Notes: generated from the letters alone by a model not told the origin. A stretch of DNA of 64,000 nt from Methylophaga nitratireducenticrescens (GCF_000260985.4 NC_017857.3:372001-436000); one strand, 5' to 3'; positions 8,125 to 17,044 are shown, numbered from the stretch's first letter. Numbers and translations are program-made.

Positions 8125-8619
8125 ATGGCAACAGTCACTTTGAAAGGAAATCCATTCGAGACCGTGGGGAATCTGCCTAAAGTTGGCGATAAAGCGCCTG
8201 ATTTTTCAGTAGTAAAAGACGATCTGTCTGATCTGAATTTAACGGATATCAGTGGTCGCATCGTACTGAATATTTTTCCATCCATTGATACTGACACCTG
8301 TGCAATGTCAGTTCGTCAATTTAATCAAAAAGCTACGACGCTTGATAACACCACGGTAGTCTGTATCTCAAAAGACCTGCCTTTCGCTTTGGCCCGCTTC
8401 TGTGGTGCTGAAGGTCTGCATAAAGTTGAAGTTGGTTCAGCATTCCGTTCAAGTTTTGGTGAAGACTATGGCGTTACGGTTAAAACCGGTCCGTTAAAAG
8501 GGCTATTATCCCGTGCAGTCGTCGTCATTGATGAAAACGGCAAAGTTATTTACACCGAGCAAGTTGCCGAAACCGCTGATGAACCTGATTATGATGCTGC
8601 GTTAAACGCATTGAATTGA
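8125..8619 (+). CDS. tpx: Thiol peroxidase Tpx (atypical 2-Cys peroxiredoxin)
   Basis: A 164-residue thiol peroxidase that reduces hydrogen peroxide and organic hydroperoxides using thioredoxin. The peroxidatic Cys is C59 in the motif [16 protein letters not shown] and the resolving Cys is C93 in [11 protein letters not shown]. The 34-residue spacing is the same as in E. coli Tpx (61/95), giving the intramolecular disulfide of this class. Length and the N-terminal [12 protein letters not shown] pattern match the family fully. AAGGAGC is well placed before ATG 8125. It is monocistronic, with its own promoter and a terminator at 8641-8673. Confidence 0.96.
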   Translation: MATVTLKGNPFETVGNLPKVGDKAPDFSVVKDDLSDLNLTDISGRIVLNIFPSIDTDTCAMSVRQFNQKATTLDNTTVVCISKDLPFALARFCGAEGLHKVEVGSAFRSSFGEDYGVTVKTGPLKGLLSRAVVVIDENGKVIYTEQVAETADEPDYDAALNALN

Positions 8620-8640
8620 TAAAGCTGGAAATCAGATACT

Positions 8641-8673
8641 AAAATCCCGGTGGCAAACATCGGGATTTTTTTA
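8641..8673 (+). terminator. Terminator of tpx
   Basis: A stem AAAATCCCG / CGGGATTTT with an 11-base loop followed by a run of seven T, 22 bases after the tpx stop codon. Confidence 0.85.
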
Positions 8674-8689
8674 TGTATGCTTAGTCTCT

Positions 8690-8709
8690 GAGAGATCAAC
8701 AAGCCCTAG
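8690..8709. repeat. Solo terminal end of the dispersed repeat
   Basis: The bases GAGATCAACAAGCCCTA match the right terminal repeat of the 1288-1610 family (GATGAAAGATAAACAAGCCCTA) apart from a short deletion and substitutions. No partner end is seen nearby, so it is a relic. Confidence 0.5.
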
Positions 8710-8787
8710 CTTACAAGTTGAATATTTTTAGTGATTGTTCTGTCACAAGGACAAAGACAAAATTAATTCTGATAGTGAACCGGTGCT

Positions 8788-9435
8788 ATGGATAATCTGG
8801 ATCAACTTTTTGCCTCAGTGGCTGTTATCGCAGAGTTTCATCCAAAACTGAAAGCAATCCGTTTTTGGCAGGACAGTAAAACTCTACAATTCCACTCAAC
8901 GGTTATTTTTTACGACAGAACTCTGGAGCCCCGTGAGGAGCTGGAGGCCGATATCGCCAATATTGCGACGCAACTGTCATTGGCCGCGTTACCGGATTAT
9001 CATGCATTTTGTGTGGATCTGGAGCATTTGTTTGATGGCGCGCAGCCTTCTGGACCCATAGCACAACTGACGGAAGTGGATTGGCGCACGTTTCGTAAGA
9101 TTTCTTCTTATGCTCAGTATTGGAAACAGCGAAGTCCACGTGAAGTTAACAAGTTGATCACTTTTGTTATGGCCGTTCCGGTATTCAGTCGTCTGGCCGG
9201 ACAGTTGATTGTGCAAAGCCATAGTGTCACTGAGGGTCAGATTTTTGATCAGATTACCCAGCAGCAAGGCTCCTTTGTAATAGGAGGTAAACGCTTTCGT
9301 GAATTGTTCCGTCAGGAAATTGATACCGCTTATAACGAAGCGAAGCTTTTGGTCTCGATATTTCGGGGCACCAAAACCGATGAAGCATCACGAATTGTGA
9401 ATGGCATGTTGGAATCGATGGTGACTAAATCTTAG
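8788..9435 (+). CDS. Conserved-looking hypothetical protein
   Basis: A 215-residue soluble protein that I do not recognise. It has no signal peptide and no long hydrophobic segment apart from VNKLITFVMAVPVFSRLAGQ near residue 125, which looks amphipathic. It is rich in aromatic and charged residues, with no catalytic motif that I can name. The reading frame is clean over its whole length and codon use resembles its neighbours, so it is probably real. The ribosome site before ATG 8788 is weak. It stands alone between the tpx terminator and the molybdenum hydroxylase operon. Confidence 0.6.
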   Translation: MDNLDQLFASVAVIAEFHPKLKAIRFWQDSKTLQFHSTVIFYDRTLEPREELEADIANIATQLSLAALPDYHAFCVDLEHLFDGAQPSGPIAQLTEVDWRTFRKISSYAQYWKQRSPREVNKLITFVMAVPVFSRLAGQLIVQSHSVTEGQIFDQITQQQGSFVIGGKRFRELFRQEIDTAYNEAKLLVSIFRGTKTDEASRIVNGMLESMVTKS

Positions 9436-9558
9436 CGAGTCCGACAGCTTTTAAATGCAACTTTACGATAATTTCGTATCGTTAATCTAACCATAATATG
9501 CAGCTGATAACGTTGTCAACAGCCGGTTACGCTTTAAATTTACTACAGGAAAGCCCTC

Positions 9559-10023
9559 ATGAAATTATCAGTCAATGGCGAGAGCCATGAAGTTAATTTG
9601 CCTGAAGATATGCCCATTCTTTGGACTTTACGCGATGTGCTGGGCATGACCGGCACTAAATTTGGTTGTGGCAAGGCGCTCTGTGGTGCGTGCACGGTAA
9701 TGCTCGATGGCCAGCCAATTCGTTCCTGTTCAACCCCGATAAGTGCAGCACAAGGCAAACAAATCACTACCGTGGAAGCAGTCAGTAAAGATAAAGTTGG
9801 CCAGGTAATTCAGCAGGCATGGGTAGAGCTGGGTGTGCCGCAATGTGGTTACTGTCAGTCTGGTCAAGTAGTCTCTGCTACTGCTTTATTGCGTGATAAC
9901 CCGAACCCCAGTGATGCCGATATTGATAATGCGATGAGTGGCAATATTTGTCGATGTGGCACGTATAATCGAATACGAGATGCGATTAAATTGGCCGCCA
10001 CCAATAACGGAGGCGTCCAATGA
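9559..10023 (+). CDS. Molybdenum hydroxylase 2Fe-2S subunit (isoquinoline 1-oxidoreductase alpha type)
   Basis: A 154-residue electron-transfer subunit. The N-terminal plant-type ferredoxin domain binds the first 2Fe-2S cluster (FGCGKALCGACTV, then C at RSCSTP). The C-terminal helical domain binds the second (QCGYCQSGQ and GNICRCGTY). This two-cluster layout is that of the small subunit of xanthine-dehydrogenase-family enzymes. AGGAAA precedes ATG 9559. Its stop overlaps the large-subunit start by 4 bases. There is no FAD subunit gene, which fits the IorAB-like group that passes electrons to a cytochrome or other carrier rather than to NAD. Confidence 0.93.
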   Translation: MKLSVNGESHEVNLPEDMPILWTLRDVLGMTGTKFGCGKALCGACTVMLDGQPIRSCSTPISAAQGKQITTVEAVSKDKVGQVIQQAWVELGVPQCGYCQSGQVVSATALLRDNPNPSDADIDNAMSGNICRCGTYNRIRDAIKLAATNNGGVQ

Positions 10024-12338
10024 ACTCGCAACTCAAAAAAGAAAGTCTGCAAACTGAAATCACTAATATTAGTCGCCGTAATCTGCTAAAAGGCTTTGCC
10101 TTAACGGGATTTGTATTAGCCGTGGGCATGCCCTTTACTGGTTTTGCCGAAGATGAAGAAGCGCCAAAATATGGACGAGATGCCATGCCTCATGGCTGGG
10201 TTGATAATCCATTGGTATTTGTTGCGATAGCAGAAGATGGCAGCGTAACGATTGTCAGCCATCGCTCAGAAATGGGGCAGGGAGTGCGAACCAGCTTACC
10301 GATGGTCGTGGCTGATGAGCTTGAAGCGGACTGGGATAGAGTTAAAGTTATCCAGGCCCCCGGTGATGAAGAACGTTATGGAAATCAGGATACTGATGGT
10401 TCGCGCAGTGTAAGACACTTTTTTATGCCGATGCGAAATGTCGGTGCAGCGGCCAGAATGATGCTGGAGGCGGCCGCTGCGGCACATTGGGGTGTGAGTG
10501 TAGATGAGGTTTTCGCTGAAAATCATCAAATCAAACACCGGGCTTCCGGCAAAATGTTGGGTTATGGTGAATTGGCAAAAGCTGCTGCAGCGCTGGATGT
10601 TCCAGAGCGCGAAACATTGCGCTTAAAAACCCCGGATCAGTTCCGTTATATCGGTAAGCAATCCACCAAGCTGATTGATGGTGAAGATATTGTTACCGGT
10701 AAAGCTATCTACGGAATTGATGTGCAAGTTGATGGAATGGTTCACGCGGTGATTGCCCGTCCACCGGTCTATGGTGGCAAAGTGAAGTCATTTGATGACA
10801 GTGAAGCCTTGAAAGTCCCCGGTGTGATTAAAGTCGTGACCTTGAAAGGCAGTCCACCACCTGCGGTATTTAATCCGTTAGGTGGTGTGGCCGTGGTTGC
10901 TGAAAATACCTGGGCGGCCATGCAAGGCCGTGAAAAGCTGAAAATCGAGTGGGATCATGGCGAAAATGCTAGTTATAACACCGAGGAATATCGTCAACAA
11001 ATGCTCAAAGACGCTTCAACCTCTGGCGGCAAAGTCCTCCGCAGCAGTGGTGATTTTGCTAAAGCGTTAGAAACTGCAGATAAAACCTACAAAGCAGATT
11101 ATTACATACCACATCTGTCTCAGGCGCCGATGGAGCCACCCGTTGCTACAGCCCGAATTCAGGATGGAAAATGTGAAGTCTGGGCACCCACCCAGGCCCC
11201 GCAAGCCAGTAAAGACACCGTTGCCAAATGGCTGGAAATGTCACCTGAGGATGTCACCATTCATGTCACCTTATTGGGTGGTGGCTTTGGCCGTAAATCA
11301 AAGCCTGACTATTTAGTCGAAGCCGCATTACTTTCCAAGGCAATGGAGGGACGTGCTGTGCAGGTCACCTGGTCTCGTGAAGACGATATACACAATGGCT
11401 ATCTACACACAGTTTCAATAGAACATCTTGAAGCCGCGGTGAATGCTGATGGTAAAACCACGGCATGGTTACACCGCACCGTAGCACCGTCGATATCATC
11501 AACCTTTGATGCTTCTTCAGTACATCAAATGCCGATTGAGCTGGGCATGGGGGTAATGAATATCCCGTTTGCCATCGACAACGTGCAAATAGAAAACCCG
11601 GAAGCCAAGGCCCATACCCGGATTGGCTGGTTCCGTTCGGTGGCCAATATTCCACGGGCGTTTGCGATCCAGTCCTTTATTGCTGAAATGGCCCATGATT
11701 TGGACCGTGATCACAAAGCATTTTTATTGGAACTGATTGGTCCGGCACGGAAAATTAATCCGGTAGAACTGAACGATGAATGGAACTATGGGGAATCGCC
11801 GGAAAAATATCCTTTAGATACAGGCAGATTACGCCGGGTAGTCGAAGCCGTTTGTGAAAAAGCCAACTGGGGACGCGACTTGCCGGCTGGGCGAGGACTA
11901 GGGCTGGCAACACATTACAGTTTTGTCAGCTTTACCGCTGCTATTGTAGAGGTGGAGGTGTCAAAAGATGGTGAGTTAACTATTCCGAGAATGGATATTG
12001 CTGTGGATTGTGGGCCTCAGGTAAATCCAGAGCGAATACGCTCACAGATGGAAGGGGCCTGCATCATGGGTGTTAGTCTGGCCACCGTTGGTGAAATCAG
12101 TTTTAAAGACGGTGCGGTAGAGCAGGATAATTTTGATAGTTATCAAGTGACTCGAATGAATGAATCGCCTCGCGAAATTCATGTGCATTTACTGCCCGCA
12201 GATGATTTCAATACGCCATTAGGCGGTGTGGGCGAACCGGGCCTGCCTCCAATTGCACCGGCAATATGCAATGCTATTTTTGCTGCGACCGGTAAGCGGA
12301 TCCGTAATTTACCTATTCGCTATCAACTGGAAAGCTGA
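10020..12338 (+). CDS. Molybdenum hydroxylase large subunit (isoquinoline 1-oxidoreductase beta type)
   Basis: A 772-residue molybdopterin-cytosine-dinucleotide subunit that hydroxylates an N-heterocycle or oxidises an aldehyde; the substrate cannot be told from sequence. A twin-arginine-like signal ([14 protein letters not shown]) at about residues 18-40 points to export of the folded complex to the periplasm. Seen next: [19 protein letters not shown] (residues 85-103), the substrate/Mo domain with [13 protein letters not shown] near 420, and [14 protein letters not shown] near 738, which holds the conserved catalytic Glu. The duplicated aldehyde-oxidase-like domain layout and length fit IorB. 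It is followed 2 bases later by an XdhC-type maturation gene, so assembly functions are in the same operon. Confidence 0.92.
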   Translation: MNSQLKKESLQTEITNISRRNLLKGFALTGFVLAVGMPFTGFAEDEEAPKYGRDAMPHGWVDNPLVFVAIAEDGSVTIVSHRSEMGQGVRTSLPMVVADELEADWDRVKVIQAPGDEERYGNQDTDGSRSVRHFFMPMRNVGAAARMMLEAAAAAHWGVSVDEVFAENHQIKHRASGKMLGYGELAKAAAALDVPERETLRLKTPDQFRYIGKQSTKLIDGEDIVTGKAIYGIDVQVDGMVHAVIARPPVYGGKVKSFDDSEALKVPGVIKVVTLKGSPPPAVFNPLGGVAVVAENTWAAMQGREKLKIEWDHGENASYNTEEYRQQMLKDASTSGGKVLRSSGDFAKALETADKTYKADYYIPHLSQAPMEPPVATARIQDGKCEVWAPTQAPQASKDTVAKWLEMSPEDVTIHVTLLGGGFGRKSKPDYLVEAALLSKAMEGRAVQVTWSREDDIHNGYLHTVSIEHLEAAVNADGKTTAWLHRTVAPSISSTFDASSVHQMPIELGMGVMNIPFAIDNVQIENPEAKAHTRIGWFRSVANIPRAFAIQSFIAEMAHDLDRDHKAFLLELIGPARKINPVELNDEWNYGESPEKYPLDTGRLRRVVEAVCEKANWGRDLPAGRGLGLATHYSFVSFTAAIVEVEVSKDGELTIPRMDIAVDCGPQVNPERIRSQMEGACIMGVSLATVGEISFKDGAVEQDNFDSYQVTRMNESPREIHVHLLPADDFNTPLGGVGEPGLPPIAPAICNAIFAATGKRIRNLPIRYQLES

Positions 12339-12340
12339 TT

Positions 12341-13336
12341 ATGGACAGTGTTGACCTTTCAGTCTTTAAAACATTGCAGAAATGGCTGGAAGCCGATTTG
12401 ATGGTATGGCTGGTGACGGTGGTGAAAACCTTCGGATCCAGCCCACGTCAACCGGGTGCCATGCTGGTGTTACGCAGTGATGGTGTGTTGGTCGGATCGG
12501 TTTCCGGAGGCTGTATTGAAGATGATCTGGCCAGTAAATCTGTGTCCGGCGAACTGCCAACAGAGCAGGCCAAATTAATGGTGTATGGCGTGACCCGGGA
12601 TGAAGCTCAACGCTTTAATCTGCCTTGTGGCGGGTCATTGGAGCTGGTGGTCGAGCCCGTTAAAACTAACATATGGGTAGCTGAAATTCTCAATGCAATA
12701 AATGGCCATCGATTAATAAAACGTGAATTAAACCTTTCTTCACTACAATCGCATTGCAGCGATGCCAAAGTTACTGATACTGCAGTGCAAATCACAGATC
12801 AGCACCTATCTGTAGTCTATGGACCAAGGTGGCGATTATTGATTATCGGTGCAGGCCAGACATCGGCTTATCTGGCGGAGATGGCGCAGTCGCTGGATTA
12901 TCAGGTGTCAATTTGTGAACCGCGTGATGCAATGCGGGAAAGCTGGGACGTGGATGGAGTAGAGCTGCTCAACCTGATGCCGGATGATGCAGTGCTGGCC
13001 ATGCAACCGGATGCACATACCGCCATTGTGGCATTAACCCATGATCCCAAACTGGATGATATGGCGTTATTGGAAGCGCTCAAGTCAGCTGCTTTTTATG
13101 TCGGTGCATTGGGCAGTAAAAGCAATAATGCCAATCGTCGGAAACGTTTGGCGATGTTTGATTTATCGACTTCGGAAATTGAGCGATTGCATGGACCCGT
13201 AGGTTTACCGATTGGCAGCAGAACGCCGCCTGAAATTGCTATCGCCATATTGGCTGAGCTAATTCAGCTAAGACGATCAGCAGTGGCTAGTAGTAAGCCA
13301 AGCCAGGTTGCAGAAATTCAATCCGTTTGTAATTAA
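12341..13336 (+). CDS. XdhC/CoxI-family molybdenum hydroxylase maturation protein
   Basis: A 331-residue protein of the XdhC family. The N-terminal XdhC/CoxI domain has GSSPRQPGAMLVL and GSVSGGCIEDDL (residues 29-65) and LPCGGSLELVVEP near 95. The C-terminal Rossmann-like domain starts with LLIIGAGQTSAYLA near residue 166 and includes FYVGALGSKSNNANRR near 255. In Rhodobacter XdhC binds molybdenum cofactor, aids its sulfuration and inserts it into xanthine dehydrogenase; the same role for the upstream enzyme is inferred. It starts 2 bases after the large-subunit stop and ends directly before the MocA-like gene, so the four genes form one operon. Confidence 0.9.
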   Translation: MDSVDLSVFKTLQKWLEADLMVWLVTVVKTFGSSPRQPGAMLVLRSDGVLVGSVSGGCIEDDLASKSVSGELPTEQAKLMVYGVTRDEAQRFNLPCGGSLELVVEPVKTNIWVAEILNAINGHRLIKRELNLSSLQSHCSDAKVTDTAVQITDQHLSVVYGPRWRLLIIGAGQTSAYLAEMAQSLDYQVSICEPRDAMRESWDVDGVELLNLMPDDAVLAMQPDAHTAIVALTHDPKLDDMALLEALKSAAFYVGALGSKSNNANRRKRLAMFDLSTSEIERLHGPVGLPIGSRTPPEIAIAILAELIQLRRSAVASSKPSQVAEIQSVCN

Positions 13337-13963
13337 ATGAATCAGCTAATGACTCCCACCGGGATCATTCTGTCCGCTGGACAATCATCACGTTTTGGCG
13401 CTGACAAATTATTACATGAGCTAACCATAGCGAACAAAAAGCAACTATTGATTCAGCATACGCTGCAATTGTGGTGTTCGGTGTTTGATGAATTATACAT
13501 TGTCATCCGGCCGGATAATCCGATGTTAAAAGATGCAATTATTAGCTGGTCGGAGCAACAGTATCAAAAACTTAATCTGATTGAAGCCGAACAGGCAATT
13601 TATGGCATGGGCCACAGCCTTAAAGCGGCTATCACCGCTACAGGTGGAGCTGGCGGCTGGGTCATTGGTCTGGCCGATATGCCATTGATTCCTCATGCTG
13701 TGTTACAGCAGATCTGTCTGAACCTAAAGCAGGGTGCCGACATTACGGCACCCTATTGTGACGATCAACGTGGTCACCCGGTTGGATTTAAGAGTGTTTA
13801 TAAAGATGAGTTGATGGCGTTAGAGGGAGATACAGGTGCCAAAAACCTGCTACAGCGAGAAGCGGATAAGATTCACAAAATTAAGACAATTGAAAGGGGG
13901 GTATTAGCTGACGTTGATTCCATCGATGATGTGACTGTTATCGAGCGTTTAGGTAAGGTTTAG
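13337..13963 (+). CDS. MocA/MobA-like molybdenum cofactor nucleotidyltransferase
   Basis: A 208-residue NTP-transferase. The N-terminal nucleotide-binding loop ILSAGQSSRFGADKLL is at residues 10-25, GWVIGLADMPLIP near 105 holds the metal-binding Asp, and ITAPYCDDQRGHPVGF near 135 is typical of the MobA-like/MocA group. MocA joins CMP to molybdopterin to give the MCD cofactor required by xanthine-dehydrogenase-family enzymes. Position as the last gene of the hydroxylase operon supports a CTP-specific MocA role. Its ATG follows the preceding stop directly, so translation is probably coupled. The 3' end overlaps the convergent Crp/Fnr regulator by 4 bases. Confidence 0.88.
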   Translation: MNQLMTPTGIILSAGQSSRFGADKLLHELTIANKKQLLIQHTLQLWCSVFDELYIVIRPDNPMLKDAIISWSEQQYQKLNLIEAEQAIYGMGHSLKAAITATGGAGGWVIGLADMPLIPHAVLQQICLNLKQGADITAPYCDDQRGHPVGFKSVYKDELMALEGDTGAKNLLQREADKIHKIKTIERGVLADVDSIDDVTVIERLGKV

Positions 13964-14691
13964 TCCTGTCTGGCCCAGTTGGAATGACTTTCTAAATAGT
14001 TACGATCAAACCCAGAGATATCGATGAGACCTTCCAGATCCAAAATATGAATATCACCATTATTGGAGTCAAGTAAACCCTCATCCCGCAGTACTTTAAA
14101 GGTACGACTCACATGGACTGAAGACAGGCTTAAGGTGTCACCAATTAGCGTTTGATTCATGGGTAATTCAAATTTGTCAGCTTCGACATTGAGCCTTACT
14201 TTCATTTCCACAATAAAGTGTGCCAGCCGCTCAACGGCGCTGCGTCGGCCAATATTAATGACCCGCTCGATCAGCATGGATTGCTCCCGGGCAAGGATCA
14301 AAAAAAAGATATCGGTTAAACGTGGTGCTTGATCAAAAATATCAGTTAGACGCTGCCGGGGAAAAGGACAGGCTTTGACTTGAGTTAATGTTCTGAATTC
14401 GGAAAGGTTGTGTTTAAAACCAATCTCTCGCAGTCCAAGGATCTGACCTGGTAGAAAAATATCCAGTACCTGACGTTGTCCATCGGTAAGTGTCCGCATG
14501 GCGCAAGCCCAGCCGGACTGAAGCGTAAAAAAACGTTCGGCTTTACCTCCTTCAAAGGCCATAGGCTGATCAGCCTCAAATTCTTGGAGATTTTTTTCCA
14601 ATCCTTGTAGTAAGCGAATTTCATGTTCGTTGAGATCGGCGAATTTTTGGAACTGATGAACGATACAGCTCTCAGCCAAGAGCAAACTCAT
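13960..14691 (-). CDS. Crp/Fnr-family transcriptional regulator
   Basis: A 243-residue regulator with an N-terminal cyclic-nucleotide-binding-like beta roll (about residues 20-125; GWACAMRTLTDGQRQVLDIFLPGQILG), a long dimerisation helix (about 125-160) and a C-terminal Crp-type winged helix (MNQTLIGDTLSLSSVHVSRTFKVLRDEG, residues about 180-210). The Fnr N-terminal Cys cluster is absent, so it is not an Fe-S oxygen sensor of the FNR type. The start ATG 14691 has AAAGGAA at proper distance; an ATG 69 bases upstream lacks one. It converges on the molybdenum hydroxylase operon and could control it, but nothing in the sequence proves that. Confidence 0.88.
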   Translation of the reverse strand: MSLLLAESCIVHQFQKFADLNEHEIRLLQGLEKNLQEFEADQPMAFEGGKAERFFTLQSGWACAMRTLTDGQRQVLDIFLPGQILGLREIGFKHNLSEFRTLTQVKACPFPRQRLTDIFDQAPRLTDIFFLILAREQSMLIERVINIGRRSAVERLAHFIVEMKVRLNVEADKFELPMNQTLIGDTLSLSSVHVSRTFKVLRDEGLLDSNNGDIHILDLEGLIDISGFDRNYLESHSNWARQD

Positions 14692-14781
14692 AAGCGTTCC
14701 TTTATATTCACTAAAAAATGTGATTCGAAAGAAATATACCCCGGAAATATGTGAAGTCAATTTAATAAATTAGCGCTAATC

Positions 14782-14816
14782 AAAAAAAAGACACCACCCG
14801 AAAAACGGGCGGTGCC
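14782..14816 (-). terminator. Intrinsic terminator for the DUF1328 gene
   Basis: Read on the minus strand: a 9-bp GC-rich stem (CACCGCCCG / CGGGTGGTG, one G-U pair) with a 5-base loop and then eight T within nine bases. It lies downstream of the DUF1328 gene. The 150 bases between them contain nothing recognisable. Confidence 0.85.
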
Positions 14817-14969
14817 AAAAGGTAACCATCTAACAATTTGGTAGGCTATGCTTACTAAATAAATTGAATGGCTGGGGTGACTTTATCTCATTTCAATCCT
14901 GCGCTATCACCAGGATCAGATTTATACTAAACCTTATAATTTGTATTATTTATTTAAATTTTTTAAAGG

Positions 14970-15134
14970 TTAAAGCGGTGGTCTACGTCCGGTGATAAAA
15001 AATATCAGTGCAAGTACTAAACCCACCACAAATAGAATCCAGGCAATACTGCTTGCAGTTCCTGCAACACCACTTAAGCCTAAAACACCGGCAATAATTG
15101 CGATAATCAGAAATGTTAACGCCCAACTAATCAT
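14970..15134 (-). CDS. DUF1328-family small membrane protein (YtjA-like)
   Basis: A 54-residue inner-membrane protein with two transmembrane helices: residues 2-22 ([18 protein letters not shown]) and 30-48 ([16 protein letters not shown]), separated by SGVAGTASS and ending in the short basic tail GRRPP. This layout is that of the DUF1328/YtjA family, often induced by osmotic or general stress; the molecular role is unknown. AAGGAT lies 7 bases before ATG 15134. It is divergent from the small lipoprotein gene and has its own terminator. Confidence 0.87.
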   Translation of the reverse strand: MISWALTFLIIAIIAGVLGLSGVAGTASSIAWILFVVGLVLALIFFITGRRPPL

Positions 15135-15327
15135 GGTATATCCTTGTAAAAGTTGAAGGGGGCATTCACCATAGAAAGTTTAAGTAAAAAAATCCTTAAC
15201 ACAGGTTAAAGCAAAAAATAAACCCAAAAGTTACCGTGAGAGTACACTTGAAAAAGTATTGAATTTTTCCAATATAAATAAGTGCTTCAACGTTTTGTCT
15301 TTTCTTTAAACAACGAGGTAAACGATT

Positions 15328-15513
15328 ATGTTCAAAAATATTAACTCCAACGCCTTCCGCTTTTTATCCAGAATTTTATTAATGACTTTTGTCTTGTCAG
15401 GTGCCGGTTTTCTCACAGCATGTGAAGATCAAGGCCCAGTTGAAGAAGCCGGTGAAGCGATAGATGAAAGTGTAGAAGAAACTGGTGACGCTATTGAAGA
15501 AGCGACCGATTAA
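15328..15513 (+). CDS. Small acidic lipoprotein
   Basis: A 61-residue lipoprotein. The signal peptide ends in the lipobox LTAC (Cys at residue 32), and the mature part of 30 residues is strongly acidic and repetitive (EEAGEAIDESVEETGDAIEEATD, two related 11-residue units). No known function. The acidic repeat is similar in style to entericidin-like and other short stress lipoproteins. Upstream, TTGAAA at 15248 and TATAAA at 15273 could be a promoter with a long 19-base spacer. It opens a run of small stress-type genes transcribed in the same direction. Confidence 0.75.
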   Translation: MFKNINSNAFRFLSRILLMTFVLSGAGFLTACEDQGPVEEAGEAIDESVEETGDAIEEATD

Positions 15514-15594
15514 TTGATGAAGTAATTAGTCTAACTTTGGTGTCCGATATTGAACGGTTCAAAATCATCAAAATTTATTCAAGGAGATAGTCAA

Positions 15595-15867
15595 ATGGCA
15601 ACAACTCAAGCGACCAACCAGGAACTCCAGGAACAATTGGATACGTTGCGTAAAGATTTTGCAGAAGTTACTAAAACATTAAGAGAGATGACGTCAGCGT
15701 ACGCAAAAGAGAGCCAGGATCGTGTCAAAGTGGCAGCTGGACAGGCACAGGATCAAGTTAAAGAGTCATTTGGCAAAGTTCAAAATGAAGTAGAAAGCCA
15801 TCCATATAGTAGTATGGCTGTTGCTTTTGGTTTAGGTTTGGTTCTAGGCAAAATTCTGGATCGCTAA
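15595..15867 (+). CDS. DUF883-family (ElaB/YqjD-like) membrane-anchored protein
   Basis: A 90-residue tail-anchored protein. Residues 1-65 form a long charged coiled coil (ELQEQLDTLRKDFAEVTK and so on), and residues 68-86 (HPYSSMAVAFGLGLVLGKIL) form the C-terminal transmembrane segment typical of the ElaB/YqjD/DUF883 family. E. coli members are stationary-phase proteins that bind ribosomes and anchor them to the inner membrane. The start at 15595 is chosen because AAGGAG precedes it; a longer frame from 15550 has no such site. The next gene is YqjE-like, the same order as in the E. coli yqjDEK operon. Confidence 0.9.
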   Translation: MATTQATNQELQEQLDTLRKDFAEVTKTLREMTSAYAKESQDRVKVAAGQAQDQVKESFGKVQNEVESHPYSSMAVAFGLGLVLGKILDR

Positions 15868-15906
15868 CATCACATCTGATACGGATATTGGTTACTGGAG
15901 ACATCT

Positions 15907-16341
15907 ATGGGCTGGCGATCAAGAGTACAAATTAATACCGTAGCGCTAGCAGTGGCAACGCTGTTAGGCATATTTGCGCTTGGCTTCGCTGGTTTTGCCG
16001 TCTATCTTGCGTTATTGACTCATTACCCACCAAATATTGCTGCCGTCATCACCGCTGGTGGTTATGCTCTTACTGCCATCCTGGTGATGCTGGTAGCAAA
16101 ATTTGCAGTTTACCGCACAAAACAAGCATCCCCAGGTATCCAGAAGTCCAGTAAACCGGATGTGGATGATTTGGAAAATGTTCTGCAAGCAGTTATTACG
16201 CCTGCACTCAGCAAGATTGTACATCAGCATCCTGGCAAATCGGTTTTAGCGACTTTACTTGCCGGGTTGGTTGTCGGTTACAATGAGGACACGCGTAATA
16301 CGGCGAAAGACGTATTTAAGCGTTTCTTTGAAGAAAAATAA
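15907..16341 (+). CDS. YqjE-like phage-holin-superfamily membrane protein
   Basis: A 144-residue inner-membrane protein with two transmembrane helices at about residues 13-38 (LAVATLLGIFALGFAGFAVYLALL) and 44-68 (NIAAVITAGGYALTAILVMLVAKF), then a cytoplasmic tail with LATLLAGLVVGYNEDTRNTAKD, which resembles the membrane anchor plus tail of DUF883 proteins. This matches the holin-superfamily III/YqjE group. Its position after a YqjD-like gene supports the assignment. The function is unknown; no lysis gene is nearby, so it is not a phage holin. An 8-bp hairpin at 16350-16371 follows and may attenuate the downstream gene. Confidence 0.75.
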   Translation: MGWRSRVQINTVALAVATLLGIFALGFAGFAVYLALLTHYPPNIAAVITAGGYALTAILVMLVAKFAVYRTKQASPGIQKSSKPDVDDLENVLQAVITPALSKIVHQHPGKSVLATLLAGLVVGYNEDTRNTAKDVFKRFFEEK

Positions 16342-16417
16342 AGCTTTTCTGACCAGCTAATTTGCTGGTCATCAAAAGTTATTAACATTCAGTTCATTGA
16401 CGTCAGGCAGGTGTGCT

Positions 16418-16774
16418 GTGGGAAAAAAACTGAATCGTACTGCTGGTAAAGTGCGGATTGAAGCGTTGCAAAACCAGCGTAAGGAACGGATCAGCAAAGC
16501 GGGTCTGTTACTTGAAAGGTGGGGACAGCAGGATAGAATGCCGGTAACCGGTGAGCTGGAGCTAAGTGAAGTAGATCCTGAATTTATAGAGGATCAAATG
16601 ACAGCAGAAGTGCTTAGTTCATTAACGGCTGAAAAAATGCGTATTGTCCGTCAACATTGGTCTGAAGGTCTCTCAGCTGCTGAGATTGCTGAGATGGAAG
16701 ATCAGCCACGAAATGAAATACGGCAAGTATTGGGGTTTGTTGTTGAACAAATTGCTGATAAAGTTTTGAAATAA
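16418..16774 (+). CDS. Small protein with a sigma-region-4-like helix-turn-helix
   Basis: A 118-residue basic-to-acidic protein. The N-terminus is lysine/arginine rich (GKKLNRTAGKVRIEALQNQRKERI). The C-terminal half (LTAEKMRIVRQHWSEGLSAAEIAEMEDQPRNEIRQVLGFVVEQI, residues about 70-112) reads like a sigma-70 region 4 or LuxR-type helix-turn-helix. I do not recognise the family. The start is taken as GTG 16418 because GGCAGG precedes it at 6 bases; a TTG at 16397 is the alternative. It is placed within the small-stress-gene group and could be its regulator, but this is speculation. Confidence 0.6.
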   Translation: MGKKLNRTAGKVRIEALQNQRKERISKAGLLLERWGQQDRMPVTGELELSEVDPEFIEDQMTAEVLSSLTAEKMRIVRQHWSEGLSAAEIAEMEDQPRNEIRQVLGFVVEQIADKVLK

Positions 16775-16816
16775 GCTGCCGATATAGCATTTAGAATAAG
16801 TTTTTAGGAAGGCATA

Positions 16817-17008
16817 ATGGATACAACGAATGTTGCTGCAATGGCAAGTCAGTTGTCCGTTCAGCAGTCAGCCCAGCAACAAATGGTTGCGACGCTTAAA
16901 CTCAGCAATGATCAGATTGAGGCCCAAGGCCAGGCAGTATTGAAGTTACTGGATGCTGTTCCGGTGCCTCAGGGAAATGTAGGCAATATCATTAATGTAA
17001 AAGTGTGA
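16817..17008 (+). CDS. YjfB-family putative motility protein
   Basis: A 63-residue soluble protein matching the YjfB family: the N-terminal pattern DTTNVAAMASQLSVQQSAQQQMVATLKLSNDQ, then QGQAVLKLLDAVP and a short tail. Family members are annotated as putative motility proteins, yet their function is not established. AGGAAGG is 7 bases before ATG 16817. A strong terminator follows at 17045-17077, so it closes the cluster. Confidence 0.8.
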   Translation: MDTTNVAAMASQLSVQQSAQQQMVATLKLSNDQIEAQGQAVLKLLDAVPVPQGNVGNIINVKV

Positions 17009-17044
17009 CAAGAATTTAACGTTTCACAATACAAGTTTTATTGA

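Noticed and set aside
15907-16341. Phage holin as sign of a prophage
   Set aside because: No lysin, structural or integrase genes; the context is the chromosomal yqjDE-like arrangement.
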